Shown here: positions 24,792-34,297 of the stretch, piece by piece
Position numbering within the stretch: the stretch's first letter is position 1
Layout: each line of letters begins with the position of its first letter
Source of the DNA: Faecalimonas sp.
GTDB lineage: Bacteria > Bacillota > Clostridia > Lachnospirales > Lachnospiraceae
Reading direction: 5' to 3'
Assembly: GCA_029264305.1 (NCBI GenBank)
Contig: JARICA010000013.1
Location: 41,550-105,549 of the forward strand
DNA length: 64,000 nt
Made by a program: the position numbers and the translations under genes
Notes under the pieces: model-generated
What the model was told of the DNA's origin: nothing
Seen by the model: only the letters and a program-made list of their open reading frames with translations
Databases searched by the model: none

Positions 24792-27700
24792 ATGTCATTA
24801 CAATTTATATTTGGTAGTTCGGGAGCAGGAAAATCATATTATTTACAGAAATATGTTGTGGAAAAATCGTTAAAATATCCTACGGAAAATTATTTTGTCA
24901 TTGTACCTGAGCAATTTACTATGCAGACACAGAAAGATTTGGTTATGGCACACGAAAGAAAAGGAATCATGAATATTGATGTGTTGAGTTTTGGGCGACT
25001 TGCCCATCGCGTTTTTGAAGAAGTAGGAGGAAATCAAAGAACTATTTTAGATGATACGGGGAAAAGTTTGATTTTGCGAAAAATTGCTGGGGATTATGAA
25101 GACGAATTAAAAGTATTGCATGGAAATTTAAAAAAACACGGTTATATAGGAGAAATGAAATCAGTTCTTTCTGAATTTGCACAATACAATATCAATGGGG
25201 AAACCTTAGATAAAATGATAAATTCAGTAGAAGAGGGGACGTATTTTCAATGGAAGTTAAAGGATATTGCTAAAGTTTATGAAGGGTTTTCAAAATATCT
25301 TTCAGATAAGTATATTACAAATGAAGAACTTTTAGATGTACTTTGCGATGTGATTGGGAAATCGAAGATTTTAAAGGACAGTGTTATTGCATTCGATGGT
25401 TTTACGGGATTTACACCAGTACAGGACAAAGTGATGAAAGAACTCCTTCGTGTTTGTAAAAAGGTGATTGTAACTGTCACAATAGATGAAAAAGAGAATC
25501 CATATATATTTTCACATCCATATCAGTTATTTGCTTTAAGTAAACGTATGGTTACGGGGGTAGTTGCACTAGCGAAAGATGAAAAGGTGGAAATAGAAGA
25601 GTCTGTTTGTTTGTCGCAAAATCCTGTATATCGTTTTCGTGAAAATCCACCGATGAGATTTTTGGAGAAAAATTTATTTCGTTATACGACGGAAGTTTTT
25701 CCGGAAAAACAGGATAATATCTCTCTTCATTCTACAAAAATGCCGAAAGACGAGACAACGTTTGTTATGCAAGAAATACGTCATTTAGTTCGTGTACAGG
25801 GATATAGATACAGAGATATTGCAATAATTGCAGGAAATATTTCGACTTATGCGGACTATATGCAAAAAATAGCAAGAATGTATGATGTTCCACTTTTTAT
25901 GGATTATAAGAGAAGCGTTTTATTAAATTCTTTTGTTGAATATATTAGAAGTCTTTTGACGATGGCAGAGAAAAATTTAACTTATGAAAGTGTATTTAGA
26001 TTTCTTAGGACAGGACTTACTCAATTTTCAAGAGAAGAAATAGATATTGTAGAAAATTATGTTATAGCAATGGGGATCAAAGGATATAAAAAATGGAATG
26101 AAAACTGGGTGAGGACTTATAAAGGACTATCTGAAGAGGAACTGGGGAAAATAAATGAAATCAGAAGCATATTTGTGGATAAGATACAAGAAGTGATGGG
26201 AGTCCTAAAGAAACGGAGAAAGACAGTCAAAGAAATTACTCTCGCTTTACATGATTTTTTTGTACAAGAAAAGTTGCAAGAAAAATTGGTGAAATATGAG
26301 GAAAGATTTCAAGAAGAAAATGAGCCTGCATTGGCGAAAGAGTACGCACAGATTTATCGAATTGTAATTGAGATATTTGATAAGTTTATTGAACTTTTAG
26401 GTGATGAATATTTGTCATTAAAGGAATATTCAGAATTGTTAGATGCTGGATTTGAAGAGGCTAAAGTTGGTGTTATTCCGCCGGGGATCGACGAGGTTAT
26501 TGTCGGTGATATGGAGAGAACAAGATTAAAAGAAGTAAAAGTTCTATTTTTTGTTGGAGCAAATGATGTCTTCATTCCTGGAAATCAAGTGGGGAGTGGA
26601 CTTCTTTCTGAACAAGATCGAAAGATATTTGAGGAGCAGAAAATTCCTCTTGCCCCTAATGGAAAAGAGAAAATTTATATACAGAAATTTTATCTTTATA
26701 TGAATCTAACGAAACCGAGTGATAAAGTCTACATCTCTTATAGTAAAATCAGTGCTGAGGGAAAAGGAATTCGTCCAGCATATTTTTTGCAGGATTTAAA
26801 AAGGATATATCCTGCAATCAAAATTCAGGATGAAGAAGAAAAGGAATTTACAGAATTAGAGTTAACCAAAAAAGCAGGAATTTTTCATATTATTTCTGGT
26901 TTGCAGAGAAGAAGAGAAGAAATTACGGCTGAATGGTTGGAATTATATGCAGCCTATAGACGAGATGAAAAGTGGGAGAGTGTTATTGACAATTTAATTG
27001 AAGCTGGTTTTTATAAAATGCCAGAAGATAGAATATCAAGACAAATGGCTGAAAAACTCTATGGGGAAAAGATCGAAGGAAGTGTGACGAGATTAGAAAG
27101 ATTTTCAGCTTGTGCATTTGCACATTTTTTATCATATGGTTTATGCTTGAAAGAGAGAAAGGAATATCGATTTGAAGCAGTTGATTTGGGAAATATTTTT
27201 CACCGAGCAATTGAAATATTTTCACGAAACCTTGTGAAAAGTGGATATACATGGACAACTCTTTCGAAAGAAAAAGCAGAACAAATGATAGAAGAAAGTG
27301 TGGAAATGAGTATTGTAGATTATGGAAATACAGTTCTCTATAGTTCTGCAAGAAATGAATATATCATTACTCGTATTAAACGAATGATGAAGAGAACGGT
27401 GTGGGCTTTATCAAAACAGTTGGAAAAAGGAGATTTTATTCCAAGTGGTTATGAAGTTTCTTTCGGAAAAGGAAAAATAGATCGCATTGATATTTATGAA
27501 ACAGATTCCAAAGTGTATGTAAAAGTGATTGATTATAAAACGGGCACGAAAACATTTAGTCTTGCATCACTGTACCATGGATTGCAGTTACAACTAGCGA
27601 TATATATGAATATGGCGGTAGAATTGGAGAGAAGAAAACAACCGGAAAAAGAAATTATTCCAGCAGGATTATTTTATTATCAAATGAAAGATCCGGTCAT

Positions 27701-28124
27701 AGATAAAGTAGATGAGGATAAAAGAGAGGAAACTATTTTATCGAAACTTCGATTGGATGGAATTGTAAATGCAAACGAAGAGGTAATTAGTCATTTAGAT
27801 AAGAATTTTAGTGGTAATTCATTGGCGATTCCAGTTGGGAAAAATAAGAATGGAAGCCTTTCTAAAACATCAAAAGCGTTTTCGGAGAAGGATTTTTCTG
27901 TTATTTCCAGATATGTAGATAAGGAAGTAAAAGAAATTGAAGGACGAATGCAAGATGGGGAGATGCAAGTTGCTCCCTATGAGATGGGAACAAGTCGTGG
28001 ATGTGATTTTTGTCAATTTAAAGGGGTATGTCATTTTGATGAAAAAATTGATGGATGTGAGTATAGAAAATTTGGAAAATTAAGTGATGAAGAAGTATTG
28101 AGAAGAATGATGGAGGAATTGTAA
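24792..28124 (+). CDS. addB: Helicase-nuclease subunit AddB
   Basis: 1110 residues, typical AddB length. The N-terminal P-loop is FGSSGAGKSYY, followed by the AddB signature NYFVIVPEQFTMQTQK. The C-terminal RecB-type nuclease domain includes VIDYKTGTKTFSLASLYHG in two blocks. Cysteines for the 4Fe-4S cluster are SACAF upstream and CDFCQFKGVC at the end. With AddA it resects double-strand breaks up to Chi-like sites for recombination. It starts with SD TAGGAGGGG and is two bases apart from addA. Confidence 0.96.
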   Translation: MSLQFIFGSSGAGKSYYLQKYVVEKSLKYPTENYFVIVPEQFTMQTQKDLVMAHERKGIMNIDVLSFGRLAHRVFEEVGGNQRTILDDTGKSLILRKIAGDYEDELKVLHGNLKKHGYIGEMKSVLSEFAQYNINGETLDKMINSVEEGTYFQWKLKDIAKVYEGFSKYLSDKYITNEELLDVLCDVIGKSKILKDSVIAFDGFTGFTPVQDKVMKELLRVCKKVIVTVTIDEKENPYIFSHPYQLFALSKRMVTGVVALAKDEKVEIEESVCLSQNPVYRFRENPPMRFLEKNLFRYTTEVFPEKQDNISLHSTKMPKDETTFVMQEIRHLVRVQGYRYRDIAIIAGNISTYADYMQKIARMYDVPLFMDYKRSVLLNSFVEYIRSLLTMAEKNLTYESVFRFLRTGLTQFSREEIDIVENYVIAMGIKGYKKWNENWVRTYKGLSEEELGKINEIRSIFVDKIQEVMGVLKKRRKTVKEITLALHDFFVQEKLQEKLVKYEERFQEENEPALAKEYAQIYRIVIEIFDKFIELLGDEYLSLKEYSELLDAGFEEAKVGVIPPGIDEVIVGDMERTRLKEVKVLFFVGANDVFIPGNQVGSGLLSEQDRKIFEEQKIPLAPNGKEKIYIQKFYLYMNLTKPSDKVYISYSKISAEGKGIRPAYFLQDLKRIYPAIKIQDEEEKEFTELELTKKAGIFHIISGLQRRREEITAEWLELYAAYRRDEKWESVIDNLIEAGFYKMPEDRISRQMAEKLYGEKIEGSVTRLERFSACAFAHFLSYGLCLKERKEYRFEAVDLGNIFHRAIEIFSRNLVKSGYTWTTLSKEKAEQMIEESVEMSIVDYGNTVLYSSARNEYIITRIKRMMKRTVWALSKQLEKGDFIPSGYEVSFGKGKIDRIDIYETDSKVYVKVIDYKTGTKTFSLASLYHGLQLQLAIYMNMAVELERRKQPEKEIIPAGLFYYQMKDPVIDKVDEDKREETILSKLRLDGIVNANEEVISHLDKNFSGNSLAIPVGKNKNGSLSKTSKAFSEKDFSVISRYVDKEVKEIEGRMQDGEMQVAPYEMGTSRGCDFCQFKGVCHFDEKIDGCEYRKFGKLSDEEVLRRMMEEL

Positions 28125-28126
28125 TT

Positions 28127-31100
28127 ATGGGAGTGAATTGGACGCCAGAACAGAAAAAGGTTATTTCGTTGAGAAATAGGAATATTCTTGTTTCGGCTGC
28201 AGCTGGATCTGGGAAAACAGCGGTCTTAGTAGAACGTATTATTACAATGTTGACAGAAGATAATCCACCACTAAACGTGGATGAACTTCTCAGTGTAACT
28301 TTTACGGAAGCGGCAGCAGCAGAAATGAAGGAAAGAATTTTATTAGCGATTGAAAAAAAATTAGAAGAAAATCCAAACAATATACATTTGCAGAAACAGT
28401 CTACTTTAATTCACAGTGCAATGATTACAACGATTCATAGTTTTTGTTTGTCGGTTATACGGGAATATTTTCATACAATAGATTTGGATCCAAGTTTTCG
28501 TATTGGAGAAGAGGGGGAATTAAAACTTTTACAAAAGGAAGTCTTGCAAGAATTATTGGAAAAACAGTATGCAGAAAAAAATGAAAAATTTCTTTCTTTT
28601 GTGGAGCGATTTGCTACAGGAAAAGATGATAAAAAATTAGAAGAGATTATTTTACAATTATATACGTTTTCAGAAAGTTATCCAAACAGTGAAAAATGGC
28701 TTGATTCGTGCGTACATACATATGATGTGCAAACATGGGAGGAATTTTCATGTACTGAGTATTATAAAAAAGCGATTCAAAATATAAAGAAATATGCAGT
28801 TGATGCAATTCGTTTATTAGAAACTGGAGTTTCTGCATGCGAAAATCCAGAAGGGCCGTATATGTATAAGGAAACTTTGGAAAATGAAATAGAGGGATGG
28901 AAAGCGTTTCTTCAGTCAGATAGCTTAATACAGTTTTATGAGAAAAGAAAGTATCCTGAAGGAGAAAGATTAAAACCAAATAGAGATAAAACTGTGTCAG
29001 AGGAACTTTCTACTTTTGTCAAAGAAGTAAGAAAGCAAACAAAAGAAATATTATCTGATATTATTAAAACATATTTATTTCAGCCGATGGAAGAGATGAT
29101 ACTAGATATGTCAAAGACAAAGGAAATGATAGAAGAATTAACTTTCCTTGTGAAAGAATTTTCCGGTTTATATGCGGAGGAAAAAAGGAAAAGAAATTTA
29201 ATTGATTTTGGCGACATGGAACATTTAGCATTGCAGATTCTTACAGTCGAAGAAGGAGATGTACTTTTGCCTTCTCCTGTGGCAAAAGAATATCAGAAAA
29301 GATTTAAAGAAATTATGATTGATGAATATCAGGATAGCAATTTGATTCAAGAGGCTATTCTTACAAGTGTATCTACAATGAGTTGTGGAAGAAACAATAT
29401 TTTTATGGTGGGAGATGTTAAACAGAGTATTTATCGTTTCCGGTTGTCCCGCCCAGAATTGTTCATGGAAAAATTCGATACATATGATATAGAAGATAGC
29501 GATAAACAACGTATAGATTTACATAAAAATTTTCGAAGTAGAAAAGAAGTGCTAGATAGCACAAATTTTATTTTTGAACAGATTATGACAAAAGGGCTTG
29601 GAAAAGTAGAGTATGATGACAGAGCAGCTTTATATGCAGGAGCAGATTATAAAGAAAAAGAGGGAAATGAGGCAGAAGTACTTATTATTGACGTGGAAAA
29701 AGATGTAGAAAGTGAAGAACAGGTTGAAGAAACGGTAAGAGAACTTGAAGCAAGAGCAGTGGCAAGAAGAATTAAGGAGTTAATGGCAGAACATCAAGTA
29801 CAGGATAAAGTGACTGGGGAATTACGTCAGATATGTTATAAAGATATTGTTATATTGACTCGAAGCTTAAAAGGATGGACCGATGTATTTGCGAAAATAT
29901 TGAATCGCGAAGGAATTCCAACGTATACCGGAAGTAAAGAGGGGTATTTTGAAACGCAGGAAATACAAACCATTCTTAATTATTTGCGTATTTTAGATAA
30001 TCCAAATCAAGATATACCACTTACATCTGTTCTTACATCAAGAATAGGAAAATTTTCAGGGGAAGAATTGGCAGAAATTCGCATTTTAGATAAGGAAATT
30101 CCTTTTTATTGCTGTGTTAAACGCTATATAAAAGAAGGCAATAATCTTCAAGTAGTAAATCGATTGAAAAAAATTTTTGAACAAATAGAATATTTTAGGG
30201 AAATGATACCATATACAGCTATTCATGAATTACTTTGGAGAATAATTGAAGAAACGGGATATGGATATGAGATTTCAGTTATGGCTGGGGGAGAACAAAG
30301 GAAAGCAAATGTAGAGATGTTATTAGAAAAAGCGAAAGCATTTGAGGGAACAAGCTATAAGGGGTTGTTTAATTTTGTTCGTTATATGGAACAATTAAAA
30401 AAATATGATGTGGATTATGGTGAGGCGAATATTGCAGATGAACAGTCAGATGCAGTTCGTCTTATGAGTATACATAAAAGCAAAGGCCTAGAATTCCCGA
30501 TTGTGTTTGTATCGGGAATGAATAAACGATTTAATAAACAAGATATTACAGGTGAGATTATAACACATGCGGAACTTGGAGTAGGTTTAGATAGAATTGA
30601 TTTAGAAAAACGTATGAAATCACCTACATTTTTAAAAAAAGTAATTCAAAGAGAAGTTATGCTAGAAAATATCGGCGAGGAATTGCGCGTACTTTATGTA
30701 GCTCTTACTCGAGCAAAAGAGAAGTTGATTATGACAGGAACTCTTTCGCAGGTAGAGAAAAAGTTGCAGGGATATGAGGTGTTGGGAAATAACAGAGAAA
30801 AACAGTTACCGTTTACAATGCTTTCGAAGGCAACAAGTTATTTTGATTGGGTACTTCCTGCTATTTTGAGATATCCAGAGAATAAAAGAATAGGAAAAGT
30901 AAAAGTGATTAGTTTAGAAGATCTTGTGCAAAAAGAAGCACAAGAAGAAATAGGTGCAACATATACGAAAGAGAAATTGCAGAATTGGGATATAAATCAA
31001 GTTTTTGTTCCAGAATTTAAAAGAAAATTAGAAGAACAATTTGCTTATCAATATCCTTATGCAAATGAAAATAATTTAAAATTAAAATTTACTGTATCTG

Positions 31101-31720
31101 AATTAAAAAAACGAAAAAATTTTCAGGAAGAAGAAGGAGAACTTCTTATTAAGGAAGAGGAGATTGTTCCGATTTTACCAAAAGTTTTGATGGAAGAGGA
31201 TGGTGTAAAAGGAGCTTTAAGAGGAACAACTTATCATAAAGTGTTGGAATTTATGGAGTTTTCCAAACAATATACATATGAAAGTATGGAAGTGTATTTG
31301 GAAAATCTTGTAAAGTGTGGGAGAATTTCTAAGGAGATGAAAGCATGTGTTCGTATTGAAGATTTACTTTGTTTCTTAGAAAAAGATATTGCAAAGAGAA
31401 TGAAAAAGTGTGATGAAAAAGGGAAGCTTTTTCGAGAACAACCGTTTGTTCTTGGCGTTTCGGCAAAAGAAATTTATCCAGAAGAAGAAACAAATGAAAC
31501 TCTTCTTATTCAAGGAATTATTGATGTTTGGATGGAAGAAGAGGATGGTCTTGTTGTAGTGGATTACAAAACGGATAGAGTAAAAAGTATAGGAGAATTA
31601 AAAGAAAAGTATGGAAGTCAATTAAAATATTATGGGGAAGCATTAGAAAAACTTACAGGGAAAAAAGTAAAAGAAAAAATAATGTACTCCTTATTTTTAC
31701 AGAGAGAAATATATGTTTAA
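28127..31720 (+). CDS. addA: Helicase-nuclease subunit AddA
   Basis: 1197 residues with full UvrD/Rep-type helicase motifs: Walker A SAAAGSGKTAVLVERI, IDFGDMEHLAL, motif II DEYQDSN, motif III GDVKQSIYRFR, MSIHKSKGLEFPIVFVSG in two blocks, and VALTRAKEKL. The C-terminal nuclease domain has VVVDYKTDRVKSIGEL and a QLKYYGEAL QhXXY-like motif. It is the motor and one nuclease of the AddAB complex. Spacing to addB (TAATT ATG) suggests coupled translation. The operon ends before the PadR promoter. Confidence 0.97.
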   Translation: MGVNWTPEQKKVISLRNRNILVSAAAGSGKTAVLVERIITMLTEDNPPLNVDELLSVTFTEAAAAEMKERILLAIEKKLEENPNNIHLQKQSTLIHSAMITTIHSFCLSVIREYFHTIDLDPSFRIGEEGELKLLQKEVLQELLEKQYAEKNEKFLSFVERFATGKDDKKLEEIILQLYTFSESYPNSEKWLDSCVHTYDVQTWEEFSCTEYYKKAIQNIKKYAVDAIRLLETGVSACENPEGPYMYKETLENEIEGWKAFLQSDSLIQFYEKRKYPEGERLKPNRDKTVSEELSTFVKEVRKQTKEILSDIIKTYLFQPMEEMILDMSKTKEMIEELTFLVKEFSGLYAEEKRKRNLIDFGDMEHLALQILTVEEGDVLLPSPVAKEYQKRFKEIMIDEYQDSNLIQEAILTSVSTMSCGRNNIFMVGDVKQSIYRFRLSRPELFMEKFDTYDIEDSDKQRIDLHKNFRSRKEVLDSTNFIFEQIMTKGLGKVEYDDRAALYAGADYKEKEGNEAEVLIIDVEKDVESEEQVEETVRELEARAVARRIKELMAEHQVQDKVTGELRQICYKDIVILTRSLKGWTDVFAKILNREGIPTYTGSKEGYFETQEIQTILNYLRILDNPNQDIPLTSVLTSRIGKFSGEELAEIRILDKEIPFYCCVKRYIKEGNNLQVVNRLKKIFEQIEYFREMIPYTAIHELLWRIIEETGYGYEISVMAGGEQRKANVEMLLEKAKAFEGTSYKGLFNFVRYMEQLKKYDVDYGEANIADEQSDAVRLMSIHKSKGLEFPIVFVSGMNKRFNKQDITGEIITHAELGVGLDRIDLEKRMKSPTFLKKVIQREVMLENIGEELRVLYVALTRAKEKLIMTGTLSQVEKKLQGYEVLGNNREKQLPFTMLSKATSYFDWVLPAILRYPENKRIGKVKVISLEDLVQKEAQEEIGATYTKEKLQNWDINQVFVPEFKRKLEEQFAYQYPYANENNLKLKFTVSELKKRKNFQEEEGELLIKEEEIVPILPKVLMEEDGVKGALRGTTYHKVLEFMEFSKQYTYESMEVYLENLVKCGRISKEMKACVRIEDLLCFLEKDIAKRMKKCDEKGKLFREQPFVLGVSAKEIYPEEETNETLLIQGIIDVWMEEEDGLVVVDYKTDRVKSIGELKEKYGSQLKYYGEALEKLTGKKVKEKIMYSLFLQREIYV

Positions 31721-31763
31721 AAATAATGCAATAAATCTTCATAATTTCTTAAATAATATTATA

Positions 31764-31798
31764 TTGCACAACTATATTATACGGTATATAATATAGTT
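31764..31798 (+). promoter_or_regulatory. PadR operon promoter overlapped by a 12-bp-arm palindrome
   Basis: TTGCAC (31764-31769), 17-nt spacer, TATAAT (31787-31792). The perfect inverted repeat AACTATATTATA (31770-31781) / TATAATATAGTT (31787-31798) with 5-nt spacer CGGTA spans the spacer and the -10. Binding by the PadR product would block RNA polymerase directly. Confidence 0.8.
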
Positions 31799-31834
31799 AA
31801 TAAAACAATATTATTTGAGAAGGGAAGTGGGAAA

Positions 31835-32158
31835 ATGATATTTAATACAGGAGCAGCACTTTTAGATGCGATTGTATTGTCAGTTGTTTCGCGGGAACAA
31901 CAAGGAACATATGGATACAAGATTACGCAAGACGTTCGTCAAGCATTAGACGTTTCCGAATCCACTTTATATCCTGTTCTTAGGAGATTGCAGAAAGATG
32001 AATGTCTAGAAGTATATGATATGCAGTTTGATGGGAGAAACAGACGGTATTATAAAGTGACAGAAAAAGGAATGGCACAGTTAAATCTATATCGAATAGA
32101 ATGGAAAAATTATTCAAAAAAGATTAATGAGATGTTTGAGAGAGGTGTAGAAGTATGA
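31835..32158 (+). CDS. PadR-family transcriptional regulator
   Basis: 107 residues, the short PadR-s2 type. The winged helix reads YGYKITQDVRQALDVSESTL, YPVLRRLQKDECLEV and GRNRRYYKVTEKG. A short C-terminal dimerisation helix follows. It heads a PadR-DUF1700-DUF4097-PspC operon, and its stop overlaps the DUF1700 start (ATGA). The palindrome over its promoter is the likely operator. Ligand unknown. Confidence 0.93.
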   Translation: MIFNTGAALLDAIVLSVVSREQQGTYGYKITQDVRQALDVSESTLYPVLRRLQKDECLEVYDMQFDGRNRRYYKVTEKGMAQLNLYRIEWKNYSKKINEMFERGVEV

Positions 32159-32820
32159 ATCGGATAGAGTTTATGACAGAACTAGAAAAGCTTCTAAGAG
32201 AAATATCACAGGAAGAAAGAAGAGAAGCATTGCAATATTATGAAGATTATTTTGCTGACGCGGGAATTGAAAATGAACAACACATTATTGACGAATTAGA
32301 AAGTCCGAAAAAGGTTGCCCAGACAATAAAAGAAGGACTTTTAGGAAAAGAAGACAGTAGTGAGTACAGAGAAACTGGATATGTGGATACAAGATTTGAG
32401 GAGAAAGAAATTCCGGCAAACAGAGAAGTTGGGCGAAAAACAAATAATAATTGGTTAAAAATACTTTTTATTGTTGTAGTAACTATTTTTGCACTGCCAA
32501 TTTTATTACCTCTTATATTTGCCGGGATTTCAATTGTATTTGCAATAGCTGTTTCGGGATTTGCTGTTTTGGGAACACTGGTGTTATTGGCAGTTGTAGT
32601 CATGATATGTGGAATTGCCATAACAATATGTGGGATAATAGAATTATTTCATTTTCCAGCGTTGGCACTTGTTATTATGGGAGGGGGGATTTTGGCCTTC
32701 GTTGTAGGACTTGTTGCAACTGTACTCATGATAAAAGCGTGTATGACTGTATTTCCTATTCTATTTAGAGGACTAGTAAATATTTTTAGAAAATTTGTGC
32801 ATAGAAAGGAGAGAGGATAA
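32155..32820 (+). CDS. DUF1700 (HAAS-type) membrane protein
   Basis: 221 residues. Residues 1-65 form the helical HAAS/DUF1700 N-terminus (EFMTELEKLLREISQEERRE, YYEDYFADAGIENEQHI, ESPKKVAQTIKEGLLG). Three or four hydrophobic helices follow (about 95-205). Such proteins typically accompany PadR regulators, and the HAAS domain is thought to link membrane state to the regulator. It is coupled by ATGA to padR and by one base to the DUF4097 gene. Confidence 0.85.
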   Translation: MNRIEFMTELEKLLREISQEERREALQYYEDYFADAGIENEQHIIDELESPKKVAQTIKEGLLGKEDSSEYRETGYVDTRFEEKEIPANREVGRKTNNNWLKILFIVVVTIFALPILLPLIFAGISIVFAIAVSGFAVLGTLVLLAVVVMICGIAITICGIIELFHFPALALVIMGGGILAFVVGLVATVLMIKACMTVFPILFRGLVNIFRKFVHRKERG

Positions 32821-33638
32821 TGAAAAAAGGTTGGAAAATATTTGGAATCATATGTGCTAGTTTGGCAGGTCTTGGAATTGTTTTATGCGTTGTTGGATTT
32901 ACAATAGGGGCAACAGATAAAGATGTTAGAAGTGCACTGCGCAAAGGAGCTAGATTTGTTCGCGATAAAGATTTTTACGATGAAATAGATCAAACAGATA
33001 TACAGGTGACAAGTAGCATGGATTTGCCAAGTACAAAGGAAATAAATGTGGAAGTTGATAAAATGTTAGTAGAAGTTGTTCCTACGGAAGATAAGAAAAT
33101 TCGCATGGAAAATTTAACCACAGAAGAAGTTCAACTTATAGCAAACGAAGATGAAGAGTCAGTAGAGATTAAAACAACAGGAAAGATAAAGAAGGCAACT
33201 GATGGCGGGAAATTGATTCTGTATATTCCAAAAAATCTACAATTGCCAGAAATAAGTATACATGTTGGCGACGGAAAGATCAATTTAAATGGTGTACAGA
33301 CAAAAGAGTTGGACTTAGAATTAGAACGAGGAGAAATAAATGCATTCGATTTTGAAGTAGAAGAATTGAGCGTTTCTTGTGGTCTAAGTGTAGCAAATGT
33401 AAGAGGCATTGTGCAGAAAAATGTGGATTTAGATTGTGGAGCGGGTGTGATTAATTTTGAAACAAAAGGAACACAGACGGATTATAATTATGAAATAGAA
33501 GCAGGAATGGGAGAACTACGTCTTGGTGGGCAAAAGTTTTCGGGAATAGCAGTAGAAAAAACCATTAATAATCATGCTAAAAAAGAGATGGAAATTGATT
33601 GTGGAGCAGGAAAAATAAATGTTAAATTTGTTAGATAA
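32820..33638 (+). CDS. DUF4097-family surface protein
   Basis: 272 residues. One N-terminal TM helix (about 6-28) is followed by an exported right-handed beta-repeat region. Strands such as LPEISIHVGDGKINLNG, ELDLELERGEINAFD and KNVDLDCGAGVINFETKG are separated by regular turns, as in the DUF4097 putative adhesin fold. It follows DUF1700 directly, an order common in Firmicutes. It is probably part of an envelope-stress response. No ligand is known. Confidence 0.83.
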   Translation: MKKGWKIFGIICASLAGLGIVLCVVGFTIGATDKDVRSALRKGARFVRDKDFYDEIDQTDIQVTSSMDLPSTKEINVEVDKMLVEVVPTEDKKIRMENLTTEEVQLIANEDEESVEIKTTGKIKKATDGGKLILYIPKNLQLPEISIHVGDGKINLNGVQTKELDLELERGEINAFDFEVEELSVSCGLSVANVRGIVQKNVDLDCGAGVINFETKGTQTDYNYEIEAGMGELRLGGQKFSGIAVEKTINNHAKKEMEIDCGAGKINVKFVR

Positions 33639-33655
33639 CATAGGAGGGAAGAACA

Positions 33656-33838
33656 ATGAAAAAGTTATATCGTTCATCAACAGATAGGAAAGTATGTGGA
33701 GTATGTGCAGGAATAGCAGAGTATTTTGAAATAGATCCAACAGTAATAAGGTTGGGAATGGTATTAGCAGCTTGTTTTAGTTTCGGAGCAATGGTTTTTG
33801 GTTATTTTATAGCCGCAGTTATAATGCCGGAGAGATAG
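33656..33838 (+). CDS. PspC-domain membrane protein
   Basis: 60 residues, a stand-alone PspC domain. It reads KKLYRSSTDRKVCGVCAGIA, then EYFEIDPTVIRLG and one TM helix. PspC domains sense or buffer membrane stress in the phage-shock response. SD TAGGAGGGAAG precedes the ATG. It is the last gene of the PadR operon. Confidence 0.93.
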   Translation: MKKLYRSSTDRKVCGVCAGIAEYFEIDPTVIRLGMVLAACFSFGAMVFGYFIAAVIMPER

Positions 33839-33844
33839 AAAATG

Positions 33845-33919
33845 AAAATTGGGGACGTAGCATTTTTATAAAAAGCTATGTCCCCAATTTTCGTTAACTG
33901 TGTCCCTAATTCTTGTTAA
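33845..33919 (+). terminator. Strong terminator with a following partial repeat
   Basis: Arms 33845-33861 and 33875-33891 (AAAATTGGGGACGTAGC with GCTATGTCCCCAATTTT) form a 17-bp stem with one wobble. The 3' arm and its flank (GTCCCCAATTTTCGTTAA, 33880-33897) are repeated imperfectly at 33902-33919 (GTCCCTAATTCTTGTTAA). Confidence 0.8.
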
Positions 33920-34009
33920 AATAGAAATTAAGATAGTAGAAAAGGTATTTTTTGAATAACATAAAAATTATTGGAAACCCTTACAATATAAACTGAAAGG
34001 GGTAGTATT

Positions 34010-34231
34010 ATGGGAAAGAAAGAGAAATTGCCGATTGTACTAAGTGAAATTGAGGCAAAAGATAAATTAAAATACGAAGTTGCAGAAGAATTAGGGCTTT
34101 TAGATAAAGTTTTAGAAAAAGGATGGAAGTCGTTAACCTCTAAAGAAACAGGAAGAATTGGTGGGTTGATTACGAAGAAAAAACGTATGCAAAAAGAATC
34201 TGATAAGTGTGAAAGTATGAACAATTTGTAA
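34010..34231 (+). CDS. Alpha/beta-type small acid-soluble spore protein
   Basis: 73 residues. The N-terminal LKYEVAEELGL block and the C-terminal LTSKETGRIGGLITKKK block correspond to the two conserved SASP DNA-binding segments, with the GPR-type cleavage region (YEVAEELG) present. Such proteins coat spore DNA and protect it from UV and heat. The SD GAAAGGGG lies 8 to 15 bases upstream. It is expected to be expressed in the forespore, but I could not read a confident SigG promoter. Confidence 0.85.
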   Translation: MGKKEKLPIVLSEIEAKDKLKYEVAEELGLLDKVLEKGWKSLTSKETGRIGGLITKKKRMQKESDKCESMNNL

Positions 34232-34297
34232 CGTGGGTTGAAAAATCACAATAAGTCTGTTATAATCCTTCAATTGAGGAAGATAACGGAGAGGGTT

